Below are positions 39,976 to 50,111 of a stretch of DNA of 64,000 nucleotides, one piece after another (the first letter of the stretch is position 1; every line of letters begins with the position of its first letter). The position numbers and the translations under genes are program-made. The notes below the pieces were generated by a model, which searched no databases, was not told where the DNA came from, and saw only the letters and a list, made by a program, of their open reading frames with translations. The DNA comes from Legionella sp. PATHC032 (GTDB lineage: Bacteria; Pseudomonadota; Gammaproteobacteria; Legionellales; Legionellaceae): NCBI RefSeq assembly GCF_026191185.1, contig NZ_JAPHOV010000001.1, positions 1 to 64,000 of the forward strand. The letters run 5' to 3'.

Positions 39976-41001
39976 TTACTGCAACGAATGGACTTGTTCA
40001 TGTTTTTCATCGCCCTTTGCCTCTATGTCATTCTTATTATCCCAAAAAGTGCCTGAAACTATGGAATAGCTCGATGATCTTGAACGCTGAAGCCTTTCAT
40101 CACGTTCCCGCAAGACTTTCCTGCCAAAAAAAGTGCCTGCCAAATAGGTGCTGATACCAATACTTGTAGAAGCAGCCAGAAGAGGGGCGCTTGATTGATG
40201 GCTGGGCTTTAAAAGCACTCCTCCACCATAAGTGACATTGGTCATCGCATTGGCTTTCACTTTTTCATTGACCAACAGGTTTAAATAATCTGCGTGGATG
40301 GTTGTATTTTGAGACACAAAAAAGTCAAGAGGGAAAAATTCTGAAGTAACTGGTCCAGTATAATGAGGTGTATTCACTGAACCAGTTATATTTGTTCCAT
40401 TAAAAGGATAAGTCAAATGATACTGGGATAAATCCTTGATTGAGAAATCCAGAACATTTTTTGCTAAAAGACTGCTGAATGAAGCTATTGCCAAAGAATT
40501 ACAAAAGGATTCTGCGTTGACATACAGATATTCTTTGTAAGAAGGTGACTCCAGGTCAGTGCCGTACTGGGTATTAAAGTGATATTTGTCTTCCCTGTTC
40601 TGTTGCCATTTTTTAAGATTGGCCCCAAAAGTTCTTAAAGTAGTTCCGGAAAGAATAGCCAGAGAACTGATCATAAAAATAGTACCTGGATTGGCAAAAT
40701 CATTCAATGCATAGCTGCCACCGCCAGATTTTTCCAGTAAATCTCTGCGAAAAGGAATGGTTTGATTGAATCCATAATTAAATTCTACCGCAGTCACATC
40801 CAAATTAACTGTGCCAGCTACTCCAACTGATCCGAAGTATCCTGCTTTTATTGTTTCAGACATGGAGTAAGAGAGAGAGACCCCAGCTCCTCCGACCAAG
40901 CAGGCTAACGAGCCTGCTGCATTTAAAGAGTTTGCTGCGCCTTCGATTACGGTATTAGTAACCACGCGATATGCATTCCAAAATCGATCAGTCCATCCCA
41001 T
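39976..41001 (-). CDS. Orphan protein with hydrophobic segments
   Basis: A 341-residue protein not recognised. Hydrophobic stretches occur near 28-45 (AGSLACLVGGAGVSLSYS), 110-130 (TIFMISSLAILSGTTL) and 285-305 (LLAASTSIGISTYLAG), separated by polar regions, and a charged tail ends EKHEQVHSLQ. There is no strong ribosome-binding site. It lies 36 bases beyond lapB on the same strand. Several hydrophobic segments plus a charged tail would fit a membrane-targeted Legionella protein, but this is speculation. Confidence 0.65.
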   Translation of the reverse strand: MGWTDRFWNAYRVVTNTVIEGAANSLNAAGSLACLVGGAGVSLSYSMSETIKAGYFGSVGVAGTVNLDVTAVEFNYGFNQTIPFRRDLLEKSGGGSYALNDFANPGTIFMISSLAILSGTTLRTFGANLKKWQQNREDKYHFNTQYGTDLESPSYKEYLYVNAESFCNSLAIASFSSLLAKNVLDFSIKDLSQYHLTYPFNGTNITGSVNTPHYTGPVTSEFFPLDFFVSQNTTIHADYLNLLVNEKVKANAMTNVTYGGGVLLKPSHQSSAPLLAASTSIGISTYLAGTFFGRKVLRERDERLQRSRSSSYSIVSGTFWDNKNDIEAKGDEKHEQVHSLQ

Positions 41002-41264
41002 ATTTAAAATCTTTTGTTAAGTTATAAAAAATAGATTCGACACTTTGATTAAGTACGAATCAAAAATGATGGAAAGAATATCATATTTCTTTTAAAAGCA
41101 AGATTTATTTGTGATAAAAAACGGCATTTGGTGTAAAAATAGATCTTTTGTGGTTTTGTTTTGTCCATTATGGAGTGATTTTGATGCCAATCAATCTTGC
41201 TTACCATTACATATAATCGAAAGTAGTTGCTATATTTAAAATAGGTCATTAGCAATAATACGAA

Positions 41265-42026
41265 ATGAAGCTACACTCTATCAGCACAAATAAGATGCGC
41301 CTCATCATCAGCATGTGGCCTATATATCTATTCGCAGTTTTGTTTCTTGTAGCAAGTCTTTTTACAATCCTTATTCTAATGATGGAGTACACTCTCGTTT
41401 GCAAAAACAAAGAGTATCATTTGGCTAAGGAGTGTGTTTTACAAAGCAATATTTATGATTTATATCATTCCAGTACCGACTTGGGGGATTTAAAGGCAGC
41501 CGTAGTTAAAAGCAGTCGTTCAAGCAAAGGAAATACGCTTTATTATGTGGATTTGTTAACGGATAAAGGTTCAGTCAACCTTACGGGGAGTAGTTCCAGT
41601 GGTCGAAGCGACAAAGACATTGTTGCGAATAGGATTAACAACTATATAAGCAATAGTTTGGAAACGACTTTTAAAGTGAGTTACCCAGCCTCGTGGTGGA
41701 TGTATGGGTTATCCGGTTTTTTTCTATTGGTAGGTGCTCTGTTGCTTACCGTTAGAGGGGCTATCATTGATTTTGACAGAATATTAAAAACAATTGTAAT
41801 CAAAAGAAAGGGATTATTTAAGACAGAGGAAACCAAATTATCGTTTTTTGATGTAGATAAAATTATAGTCGAAGAGTCTATTGGGAGCAGAGGCGCGAAA
41901 ACTTATAGACTTGCCATCACTCTAAAGGATAAACCGCCTCTTCCTTTAGTAACAATCTATGATTCTTCTTTTGCTAAAAAGGAAAAGATCGCCAATCAAT
42001 TAAATCAATTTATCCATGAGAGTTGA
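41265..42026 (+). CDS. Orphan two-helix membrane protein
   Basis: A 253-residue protein with two membrane segments (about 12-35 and 148-166), an extracytoplasmic middle and a C-terminal cytoplasmic domain rich in charged residues (IVIKRKGLFKTEETKLSFFDVDKIIVEE) that resembles PH-like domains of small bacterial membrane proteins. No family is firmly recognised. It is transcribed divergently from the upstream orphan gene. Confidence 0.6.
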   Translation: MKLHSISTNKMRLIISMWPIYLFAVLFLVASLFTILILMMEYTLVCKNKEYHLAKECVLQSNIYDLYHSSTDLGDLKAAVVKSSRSSKGNTLYYVDLLTDKGSVNLTGSSSSGRSDKDIVANRINNYISNSLETTFKVSYPASWWMYGLSGFFLLVGALLLTVRGAIIDFDRILKTIVIKRKGLFKTEETKLSFFDVDKIIVEESIGSRGAKTYRLAITLKDKPPLPLVTIYDSSFAKKEKIANQLNQFIHES

Positions 42027-42150
42027 TTGCTTAATTGGATACTCCAAAAAATTATAAAAGCCCTTAATAAAATCTTAAGTAAATCTGCATATAATATACA
42101 CATATTGTAACAAAATAATCAGATCCTGGATCCTGGAGAAGGAAAGTAGC

Positions 42151-42507
42151 ATGCCTAAATTTTTTGCTTTGTTGATATGTATTTCAATTGGTTTATTAAG
42201 CTTCCCAACTTATGCTCAAAAAACGATACGACTTAGCCCTAATGAAACCAAGACGCTAAAAAATAGTACTTTATGGACTTTGAATGCGACCTGTAACGTG
42301 CAGAGCAGCACGCAGATTAATGGTAAAATAAAAATCATCGTTTTAAAGAACAATGGTAAAGTAAATGGTAAAAGTCTTTCAACTGGTCAGGGAACTTCTA
42401 TTGCAATAAAAAATAATAGCAGCATCTCGGTTAGCGCAGAATCAGGGACTCAGATTAATCTGATTAACTTGGGTAATCAAGAATTACAAGCAGTTTGTTC
42501 TTCTTAA
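42151..42507 (+). CDS. Small secreted protein, unknown
   Basis: A 118-residue precursor with a clear signal peptide (cleavage after TYA), followed by a Ser/Asn/Thr-rich beta-type domain. Two cysteines (NATCNV and AVCSS) probably form a disulfide. GGAGAAGG upstream of the ATG is a good ribosome-binding site. It is followed by a terminator. The features fit a periplasmic or secreted protein; no homologue is recognised. Confidence 0.65.
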   Translation: MPKFFALLICISIGLLSFPTYAQKTIRLSPNETKTLKNSTLWTLNATCNVQSSTQINGKIKIIVLKNNGKVNGKSLSTGQGTSIAIKNNSSISVSAESGTQINLINLGNQELQAVCSS

Positions 42508-42518
42508 TTGCAAGAGAT

Positions 42519-42565
42519 CAGCCCCCTACCTGGAACTCAATAGTTTGCGGGGGACGGCTGTTTCC
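42519..42565. terminator. Terminator between convergent genes
   Basis: CAGCC/GGCTG with inner CCC/GGG pairs form a stem around the spacer, followed by TTTCC on the plus strand, 11 bases after the small secreted protein gene and just before the DUF2490 gene end. Confidence 0.5.
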
Positions 42566-43288
42566 TTATTCTGTTAATAATAGAGCCATAGATAAATAGT
42601 CTCCACGATAGTCAGGGCTATTTACTCGCTTAATCATTTGATTGAGATACCCAATTTCTATCGTGCTGTTTTTACTGGTTCTATAACCTAAGCCAAGAAA
42701 TAAACGGTTTTGATCAAAGCCTTGATTAGGTTGAAGATTAAAATCATTCAGGTGAAAAAAAACTTCATCAGTAATCACTGCTGCGTATTTAGGATGTTTG
42801 GGGATAAAAATACTGGTTTTAAGTAATTGTCTATAACGCCAGGCGGTATGAATAGCTCTTTGGATGAAGCGTTCTTCCAAACGCGAACGGGCCGTAAGCC
42901 TGAAGCGAGTATACTCCTTGCTCCACAATAACTGTTGCCAAATTCGATTTTCATTTACAGGAGGGTTGGCAAATGGTTGCGCTGTATAGACTCTATCATA
43001 TCCGAGCCAGATGGATGTAGTAGGCCAGAGTTCGTATCCCAAGCCTGGGCGTAATAGCTGTTGAGAGAGTTGTGAAATATTTTCACCAATCCTTTCTTGT
43101 ATTTCGAGCCAATAACGTATTTTGCGATGCTGTTTGTTGATTGGCCCTACCGCGTTCATAAGAGTCCATAATTGAGTATCTCTTGTTGATGCTCTGACAG
43201 GAGCAAAAGTGGACATTTGTACAATAAACAAAATAGAAAAAGCGGACAGAAATTTTTTCTTTAAACTAAAGGAATGCTGGTAGTTCAT
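42566..43288 (-). CDS. DUF2490-like outer-membrane barrel protein
   Basis: A 240-residue precursor with a signal peptide ending near VRAS, then a pattern of short alternating beta strands: WLEIQERIGE, RPGLGYELWPTTSIWLGYDR, RLTARSRLEERF, LFLGLGYRTSKNSTIEIGYLNQ. This matches DUF2490 proteins, predicted outer-membrane barrels of unknown role. It converges with the small secreted protein gene and appears monocistronic. Confidence 0.75.
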   Translation of the reverse strand: MNYQHSFSLKKKFLSAFSILFIVQMSTFAPVRASTRDTQLWTLMNAVGPINKQHRKIRYWLEIQERIGENISQLSQQLLRPGLGYELWPTTSIWLGYDRVYTAQPFANPPVNENRIWQQLLWSKEYTRFRLTARSRLEERFIQRAIHTAWRYRQLLKTSIFIPKHPKYAAVITDEVFFHLNDFNLQPNQGFDQNRLFLGLGYRTSKNSTIEIGYLNQMIKRVNSPDYRGDYLSMALLLTE

Positions 43289-43506
43289 TGTTTTAAACGA
43301 CTTGTAAGGTTATAGTGCATGAGGTTTGAGGAGCTCTTGCCAATAGGTTTTTTTATTTTAGCGTTCCATTTTTTTATAAAATAGCTGAGAGTCATATCTT
43401 TTATAATATTGATGGAATGATATTGCCTTTTTATTGTTTCCCAGATTATAGGCCAAAATCAATAGATTTATTAAGCATTTGGGTCATTTCTCTGTTTAAA
43501 TGGTAT

Positions 43507-44250
43507 TTAAGGCTGAAAGTAAAGATTATATATTTTAATGTAGGTTCCATCATTTTCAATAGCAATTAATGCTTGATTAATTTTTTCAATAAGTGCAGCT
43601 TGATCTAATCTGGCGACAACCGCAAATCCTATTCCAAAAGGAAAACTGTCTCCCAATAACTTACAGTCAGGTGTATTGGACACCCAGTATTGCGCTTGAT
43701 CGCTATTCGTTACTATCGCGCTAACTTGTGGATCAGTCAGTCCATTAAGCAAATCCATGAATGTTTGATAATATTTAAACTGAATATTATTGTCAAAATA
43801 GACCGTTAAATAATCGGCAGTAGGTGAACCTAAATGAATTCCTATAGTCTTTCCTTTAAGATCCTCAATTTTTTTTATATTCGAGTTAGATGGCACAAGA
43901 AACTGGTGATAGCTGGCTTTGTAGGGAAGGCTGAATAAAAATCGCTCACTTCTTTCAGGCGTAATATTAATGCTTCCAATGCCTAAATTGATTGCGCCGG
44001 AATTAACTTCCGATAAAATTTGTTCAAATAATAATGGCTTGTATTGGCATTTTGCATTGATGCGTTTGCAAATCTCATCCATGAGTTCAATTTCAAAACC
44101 ATAAAACTCATTTTTCTTGGAAGAATTGTTGACCTGAATTTCAAAAGGAGGATTATAAGACAAGGTACCTATGGTTAAAGTCAGGGCATACCCTTTATAA
44201 AAGGGAATAACCAGTAGCAAAGAACATAAATAAATTCTGAGGCGAACCAT
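43507..44250 (-). CDS. Periplasmic amino-acid-binding protein (ArtJ-type)
   Basis: A 247-residue type II periplasmic binding protein with a signal peptide ending near GYA. The family signature GFEIELMDEICKRI and the later DLKGKTIGIHLGSPTADYL fit the arginine/polar amino acid subgroup. No permease or ATPase gene adjoins it. From memory the corresponding Philadelphia-1 gene is annotated as arginine-binding; arginine would suit the putrescine operon in this window, but specificity is inferred. Confidence 0.85.
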   Translation of the reverse strand: MVRLRIYLCSLLLVIPFYKGYALTLTIGTLSYNPPFEIQVNNSSKKNEFYGFEIELMDEICKRINAKCQYKPLLFEQILSEVNSGAINLGIGSINITPERSERFLFSLPYKASYHQFLVPSNSNIKKIEDLKGKTIGIHLGSPTADYLTVYFDNNIQFKYYQTFMDLLNGLTDPQVSAIVTNSDQAQYWVSNTPDCKLLGDSFPFGIGFAVVARLDQAALIEKINQALIAIENDGTYIKIYNLYFQP

Positions 44251-44419
44251 TTAAAGATCCTTTTTATATAGTTATTTATTATTTTAGCTTCATTTTAGCA
44301 AAATAAAAGGCCATAAAGGTCGTTTTTTAAACTATTTTGAGACAATCTACCTTACCCATAAGAAAATTAAGGCAGATTGCAATGCCTGCTAATTGATAAA
44401 GTTGATGATGCCACACGGA

Positions 44420-45928
44420 TCAACTGTGGGCCGATACATGATGAATAGTTTGCTGTTCCAGCTCATTTTGTTTGTCTAACCAGGCAATTAATTTTGGCCG
44501 GAATAATTTAAAAAACAAATAGAACCGGTTGCTTGAACGAATTTGGGCCATTTCATCCCTTGCGTACAGTTCTGCAATCTCTAATGGTGTTGTTAATTTT
44601 AAATTCAAGGCTATTTTATCCATATGGAAAGCAATATCAGTTAGCGCACAATTACTTAATTTGAATTCACCATCAATGATTTCTTTGCCATTTAATTTTA
44701 AATCGTTCATAGTGAATTGATGTTGATAGAAATATGCACAGTTTTTCCCATTGGCTGCTTTTAATTGGGGATCCGCCCCAGCAATCTCCAGCTCCCTGAT
44801 TAGCTCATCAAAATGATAAAAATTAGCCCAGTGCAAGGCGGTCATGCCATGATGATCTCTTTGATTGACATCACAACCTAATTCTTGCATTTTCGCCAAA
44901 ATCAATCGGGCTGCCTCTTTGTCAGCAAGTTTGCAAGCTAATAAAAGTGCTGTATTTTCATAAGAGCATTTTATTAGTAAATTGCGATTGGCAAAGGTTA
45001 ACGTTCGTTCCAGATTCGCTTTGTTACCCTCAATAACGGCCAGATGCAAAGGCGTGTTTGTTGGTACCTGGTCGTCATAACTTTCTTTACTGGAGAGGCT
45101 CATTTCGCAAAAGAATGGCAAAGTTTCTCTCAGGAAATACAGAGCGCGGCTGTGCAATAGTTCTTCCTGATAGAGAGAAAAAAAAGCATTAAGAGCATCT
45201 AGTTGTTTGAATAGTGGATAGATTGTTTCTAGAATTTCCTTGGTTAACAAGTCGTTAATTTGTAATTTAAGCAAGAATGACTCGTATTTTTCTATAATTT
45301 GCTCATTACACAAATGAGGAGTGATTTTTTCCATAAAACCCTGGCTTAATATACCTAATTTATCCGTAGTGCTCATGAATTTTGAAAGTGCTTTAAGCTC
45401 TGGGATACCAAGATTGTTGCTAATTAATAAATGAGCAATAGCAGGGATTAACTCGCTGGGCGTTGCCTGGGTTAATCCGAACAGTTCAAAAAGAAGAATC
45501 CATTCATCGTATTGCTCAAATACGCCATCCCCCTGATAAATTTGCAGAGGAGGGACTTTCGTTATGTTTGTATATCGTTCCAGTTTGTTTTTTTGAGCCA
45601 AATAGGTTACCAACTCATAGGTTTTATTATCTCCAGGCGGAAGCATCCTGACTGCTTCAACCAATGCGGTTCTTGATAGAGAGCTTGTATTTTCATCAAC
45701 ATATATACGGAGAGCCAAGGTAGGATTGGAGAAGTTCCTGTGCTTAATGAAACTAATTAAATGGATTAATTCGGTTAATTGTTGAAACTGCCGTTCTGTC
45801 AATTCTCTCTTAAAGCCTTCAGCTGCTCTTGTTTCAATTTCATCGATGCGAATGCCTGGCGTGTTAATGATAGCGAGGAACCAGTCGGTAAATGTGATTG
45901 TTTCAATATGGAGACTTGTTGCAGCCAT
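44420..45928 (-). CDS. ankQ: Ankyrin-repeat Dot/Icm effector AnkQ/LegA10
   Basis: A 502-residue protein with three ankyrin repeats near residues 290-390: TPLHLAVIEGNKANLERTL, NTALLLACKLADKEAARLIL and MTALHWANFYHFDELIREL, ending in AGADPQLKAANG. The N-terminal helical part has no recognised domain; the C-terminal 100 residues form a polar tail. Position and ankyrin content match lpg0038, AnkQ/LegA10. ATG 45928 was chosen because AAGGA lies six bases upstream; another ATG two codons earlier falls too close. The host target is unknown. Confidence 0.85.
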   Translation of the reverse strand: MAATSLHIETITFTDWFLAIINTPGIRIDEIETRAAEGFKRELTERQFQQLTELIHLISFIKHRNFSNPTLALRIYVDENTSSLSRTALVEAVRMLPPGDNKTYELVTYLAQKNKLERYTNITKVPPLQIYQGDGVFEQYDEWILLFELFGLTQATPSELIPAIAHLLISNNLGIPELKALSKFMSTTDKLGILSQGFMEKITPHLCNEQIIEKYESFLLKLQINDLLTKEILETIYPLFKQLDALNAFFSLYQEELLHSRALYFLRETLPFFCEMSLSSKESYDDQVPTNTPLHLAVIEGNKANLERTLTFANRNLLIKCSYENTALLLACKLADKEAARLILAKMQELGCDVNQRDHHGMTALHWANFYHFDELIRELEIAGADPQLKAANGKNCAYFYQHQFTMNDLKLNGKEIIDGEFKLSNCALTDIAFHMDKIALNLKLTTPLEIAELYARDEMAQIRSSNRFYLFFKLFRPKLIAWLDKQNELEQQTIHHVSAHS

Positions 45929-46177
45929 AATCATTCCTTAAATAAATTGTCAATATTATAAACAAAAAGGATTGTTTTGATAACAATAAAATGACATTTT
46001 GTAAAATAAATACGACAAAAGATCTGTAAAAATCATAGAGTCCAATTTCATGGTGTCTGGTGGTTATGGGGAGAAAATGGATGAAAAAATTGCAGGAATT
46101 AATTATTCATTTTGTAGATATTCAATCTTTTTCTGGATTACTATTGATAAGTGAGATAAATAGTGTGAGTAGCCATC

Positions 46178-46660
46178 TTGAAATTTCGGTTCTGTTTTTA
46201 TCTGGGTATTATTCTTTTAATTTTGGCGGTAGTTTGTCCTTTGCTGATCCCGTTAATTGTGCAATCCAATTTCTCGGTGCTGATAAAGAGTTTTCTATCT
46301 TCAATATTGGTGTTTGGTCTCCCAGAAATTTTAATTGTCTTAGCTATCGCTTTACTTGGAAAAGAAGTGTATGGCCATATCGAGCAAAAAATTAAAAATA
46401 TTCTTTTTAAGGAAAAAGTCTCGAGAGCTCGTTATCGTTTAGGTTTGGTTTTCTTTGCCTTCCCACTGGTTATAGGGTTGTTGGAGGTCTTTGTAAAAGA
46501 AATTACCTTAGCTTATGGACGTTATTATTATTGGATAGAAATCATATGGACTACGATGTTTGCTTTAAGCTTCTTTATTTGTGGCAAACAATTTTGGGAT
46601 AAATTTAAATCTTTATTTATTTATGATTCTTATGTTGTTTTTGAAAAAGCTAAAAAATAA
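46178..46660 (+). CDS. Orphan four-helix membrane protein
   Basis: A 160-residue protein with four hydrophobic segments (about 5-28, 35-60, 88-106, 122-140). The start must be TTG at 46178, since a TGA stop lies four codons upstream in frame and the next ATG would remove the first helices. The ribosome-binding site is poor. An overlapping frame from 46060 encodes no plausible protein. No family recognised. Confidence 0.6.
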   Translation: MKFRFCFYLGIILLILAVVCPLLIPLIVQSNFSVLIKSFLSSILVFGLPEILIVLAIALLGKEVYGHIEQKIKNILFKEKVSRARYRLGLVFFAFPLVIGLLEVFVKEITLAYGRYYYWIEIIWTTMFALSFFICGKQFWDKFKSLFIYDSYVVFEKAKK

Positions 46661-46681
46661 GTTTATTAATTGGAATTGTTT

Positions 46682-47677
46682 CTAGTTTGGTCTGTCCTCC
46701 TTATTGTTTTCGTTATCTGGCGATTTACAATATTCATTGATTTTAGGCAAACTTAATTTATTAATATGCTCTTGCCCTGGCAATATCTCTATTCCCCAGA
46801 GTGAGAATATGGGGTTGTCATCTATCGTATATCTCGCGTCCGCGAGGATTAATGGATTTTTATTGGCAACAATTAGAAATCCATCAGTAAACCACTGAAA
46901 TGTAACCAAATCATTTTTTTGTCCGGATGACAAAGTGAAAGGAATCATTGATTCATTAAAGCTTAAAGCCTGTCGAATCAGCCTGATTGTGGTTGGATAG
47001 AAAAGAGAGGTTTTTGCTTCTGCGATAATTAAACAATCTTGCTGTTTGGCGATGATGCGCCAATAAGCAGAGCTGGCTAATTTAGGCAGAGCACGTGTAT
47101 GGTTTAATTTGAGACTATTAGTCGTGGCGTATTGATGCATGCCATCGATAGCTCTGTTATGTAATATCGTATTAAAAATCAGAAAAAAAATGCAGAAAAA
47201 TAAGCTTGCTGTTACTGCCTTTTGATTTTGATAGATGACTGACCAGGCTGTTCCTAGCAGTAGCGGCAAGGTGAATGCAGGATCAATAATGGAAATAACA
47301 TCCCAACTAATACGACTATCGCTCCAGGGCCAAAATAAAACGGTACCGTAAGAAGTCAATGAATCCAATAAACAATGAGTTGCATAACCAACGAGGGAGG
47401 CTCCAATCGTTACTTTCCAATATTTTCTATATTGTGAAAAACATAATAGAAACAATGCAACTATCAGGCCTCCAATTGGGATAAACATTAAGGAATGCGT
47501 AAGGTAACGGTGCCATTGCTCAAGACTCAATGGTTCTTGGCTAAAACGAATAAAAACATCCAAATCCGGAGCCATTCCAGCTAAAGCACCTGCTTGCCAG
47601 GGAATTCTTTTGTCATATTTTCCAAAAGCCGCTTGTGCGCAAGCAGCGCCTAAAGCACCGTGAGTTATAGGGTCCAT
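46682..47677 (-). CDS. YdjM/DUF457-type membrane-bound hydrolase
   Basis: A 331-residue membrane protein. The start MDPITHGALGAACAQAAF, then GMAPDLDVFI, HRYLTHSLMF and YATHCLLDSLTSYGT supply the conserved His/Asp residues of the DUF457 family of putative metal-dependent inner-membrane hydrolases. Four or five membrane segments follow, then a soluble tail. The biological substrate of the family is unknown. Confidence 0.82.
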   Translation of the reverse strand: MDPITHGALGAACAQAAFGKYDKRIPWQAGALAGMAPDLDVFIRFSQEPLSLEQWHRYLTHSLMFIPIGGLIVALFLLCFSQYRKYWKVTIGASLVGYATHCLLDSLTSYGTVLFWPWSDSRISWDVISIIDPAFTLPLLLGTAWSVIYQNQKAVTASLFFCIFFLIFNTILHNRAIDGMHQYATTNSLKLNHTRALPKLASSAYWRIIAKQQDCLIIAEAKTSLFYPTTIRLIRQALSFNESMIPFTLSSGQKNDLVTFQWFTDGFLIVANKNPLILADARYTIDDNPIFSLWGIEILPGQEHINKLSLPKINEYCKSPDNENNKEDRPN

Positions 47678-47882
47678 TTTTTACTTAACAGGCTGTGTTT
47701 ATACAATGAAAATGCACTTCTTCTATGGGAGTGTGGGCTTTATTTCATTGAAAAAATGAGTATTATAAGCTGCAAAAGAATTTTTATAGATATTTTTTAA
47801 AAAATAAAAATAATTTTTTCAATTTTAATTGAACTTATTGTTCTCGTGATAATTGGTTTTACTCAACTTGATGGGTTTTACA

Positions 47883-50099
47883 ATGATAAGGATGTTTCTT
47901 ACAGCATTTCTAATGCTGCTTTGTTCAGTTGTTTTAGCACAAGAGAAGGTTGTCACTCATTTTTTTAAGGAGGTTAATTCTTCCATCGCAATTTCAGAAG
48001 GAAAAGCGAATATTCAAGCAAGCCGATATCGTGTTGTTGATATCGATATTAACCAACTTTATGCAGAATTGGAAAATGCGCCTCATCGTGATGATATTAG
48101 CACAGGCACAACCATTCAGTTCGAACTTCCTCAGCCGGATGGAACTGTAAAACGTTATCAAGTGATGGAAAATAGCACTTTAGCTCCCGAATTAAGCATA
48201 AAATTTCCAGAAATTAAAACATATGACGCCTATGGAATTGATAATCCAGGGGAATTAGCAAAATTTGATCTGACGCCACAAGGTTTTCATGCCATGATTT
48301 TAAGTCCGGGCAAAGATACTGTCTTCATTGATCCTTTAATAAAGGGTAATACGCAGTACTACATGATTTATTACAAAAAAGATTTCATTACTTCCAAAAG
48401 AATGAAATGCGGTGTCAACAGTCAAAATCAAGCTCTTATAAATGCCGCTTCAAAAAGAGATTTCACTGATTTTAACCCCTGTGTATTAAAAAAATATCGT
48501 CTTGCATTGGCGGCAACGGCACAATATACCCAATTTCATGGGGGTACAGTAGCTCAGGCACTTGCTGCAGAGACAACTACCGTCAATAGGGTCAACGGTA
48601 TCTATGAAATCGATATGGCAATCACGATGCAAATTATTGCCAATAACAATTTGATTATTTATACGGACCCGAATAATCAGCCCTATACCAGCGGGGATCC
48701 TGATAAAATGATTAACGAAAATCAAGCTAATGTTGATGCAGTGATTGGATCAGCTAATTACGATATAGGTCATGTGGTTGACGCTGCTGGTAGTGGATTG
48801 GCTCAAACGCCAAGCGTGTGTATCAACGGTGAAAAGGCGATGGGAGTAACTGGCCACAGCAATCCTGTTGGAGACCCATTTGATGTGGGGTATGTTGCCC
48901 ATGAAATAGGACATCAATTTGGTGCAAATCATGTACAAAACAATAATTGTCAAAGAAATAATCCTACCGCTGTAGAGCCTGGAAGCGGCAGTACGATTAT
49001 GAGTTATGCTGGAATTTGCGAACCTAATGTGCAAGATGATTCTGACCCCTATTTTAATGGTATTAGTTTGCAAGAAATGGGGAATTTTGTTTCTGATGCA
49101 ACCCATACTTGTCCCGTAAAAACATCAATACCCTCTGCTCCAATGATTCAAGGAACGAATGGTGGGGTTAAAATACCAGCACAAACGCCTTTTGCTCTAA
49201 CTGCTACAGCAACTAAAAGTGGAGGTAATGAGGTATTAACTTTTACATGGGAGCAACAGAATAATGAAGCATCACAGCAGCCTCCTGTCAGTACCTCACG
49301 AGGAGGGCCAAATTTTAGAAGTTTCTCTCCTCAAGTATCGGGGACACGTTTTTTCCCTAATTTAAATGCCTTGGCTAATAATGGTCCCTTTACCTGGGAA
49401 GTTTTACCTTCAGTCTCTCGTACCCTGAAGTTCAGGGTAACCGTACGCAGGAATACTCCCGGAGGTTCTTGCAATGCTTATACTGATACTACCGTATCTG
49501 TAGAAAGTAAGGCTGGACCTTTTGTAGTGACGAATCCTACCGAGTCAGGTATTATATGGACAGGTATCTCACCAAGGACAGTAACTTGGGATGTAGCCAA
49601 TACTAACCTTTCTCCAATAAATGCCCGATTTGTAAACATTCTATTATCAATAGATGGAGGGCAAACTTTCCCTTTTACCCTCTTGTCAAATGTCAACAAT
49701 ATAGGAAGTGAGGTAATCTGTGTTCCTAACCTGAACACGTCAACAGCAAGGATTATGGTGCAAGCATCAAATGGGACTTTTTTTAATGTTTCCAAAAACA
49801 ATGTGACAATTTCTTCAGTTCCACCTCGGCCGCCAGAGTTAACGCGCGCTGATCGAAACCCTATGGATACTTCAGAGGCTTTTGTTCTCTTTGCAAATTG
49901 CATTCCGACTAGCAATGATGTGTATACAGTGAATGGATTGCCCCCTGGTGCAACAGTAAGATTTGATGCAAATAATCGACGATTTGTCATTGAGAATATT
50001 AATACACCGAAAAGAGTGCGTAATGTGACCATTACCGCAACGGATGAAAACGGTGTTAGTAGAACTTCGAATGCAATTACTATCCCCAGTATTTTATAA
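47883..50099 (+). CDS. Secreted M12B-type zinc metalloprotease
   Basis: About 738 residues with a signal peptide ending VLAQE, a propeptide-like region, a metzincin domain with HEIGHQFGANH starting near residue 340 and a Met-turn TIMSYAGIC, then beta-rich C-terminal domains (PFVVTNPTESGIIWTG, VTWDVAN). This is the reprolysin-like bacterial family. Type II secretion is likely from the signal peptide. By gene order it is lpg0041, which has also been listed as a Dot/Icm-translocated candidate; the Sec signal speaks against that as the main route. The start could instead be ATG 47871. Confidence 0.85.
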   Translation: MIRMFLTAFLMLLCSVVLAQEKVVTHFFKEVNSSIAISEGKANIQASRYRVVDIDINQLYAELENAPHRDDISTGTTIQFELPQPDGTVKRYQVMENSTLAPELSIKFPEIKTYDAYGIDNPGELAKFDLTPQGFHAMILSPGKDTVFIDPLIKGNTQYYMIYYKKDFITSKRMKCGVNSQNQALINAASKRDFTDFNPCVLKKYRLALAATAQYTQFHGGTVAQALAAETTTVNRVNGIYEIDMAITMQIIANNNLIIYTDPNNQPYTSGDPDKMINENQANVDAVIGSANYDIGHVVDAAGSGLAQTPSVCINGEKAMGVTGHSNPVGDPFDVGYVAHEIGHQFGANHVQNNNCQRNNPTAVEPGSGSTIMSYAGICEPNVQDDSDPYFNGISLQEMGNFVSDATHTCPVKTSIPSAPMIQGTNGGVKIPAQTPFALTATATKSGGNEVLTFTWEQQNNEASQQPPVSTSRGGPNFRSFSPQVSGTRFFPNLNALANNGPFTWEVLPSVSRTLKFRVTVRRNTPGGSCNAYTDTTVSVESKAGPFVVTNPTESGIIWTGISPRTVTWDVANTNLSPINARFVNILLSIDGGQTFPFTLLSNVNNIGSEVICVPNLNTSTARIMVQASNGTFFNVSKNNVTISSVPPRPPELTRADRNPMDTSEAFVLFANCIPTSNDVYTVNGLPPGATVRFDANNRRFVIENINTPKRVRNVTITATDENGVSRTSNAITIPSIL

Positions 50100-50111
50100 A
50101 AAGGGCTCAAT

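Noticed and set aside
41049..41255. Minus-strand frame of 68 codons upstream of the 39976-41001 gene
   Set aside because: AT-rich promoter region; the translation is rich in Phe, Tyr, Lys and Ile without domain or ribosome-binding site.
46060..46395. Plus-strand frame overlapping the start of the four-helix membrane protein
   Set aside because: Downstream half is the shifted frame of a convincing membrane protein; no ribosome-binding site or protein pattern.
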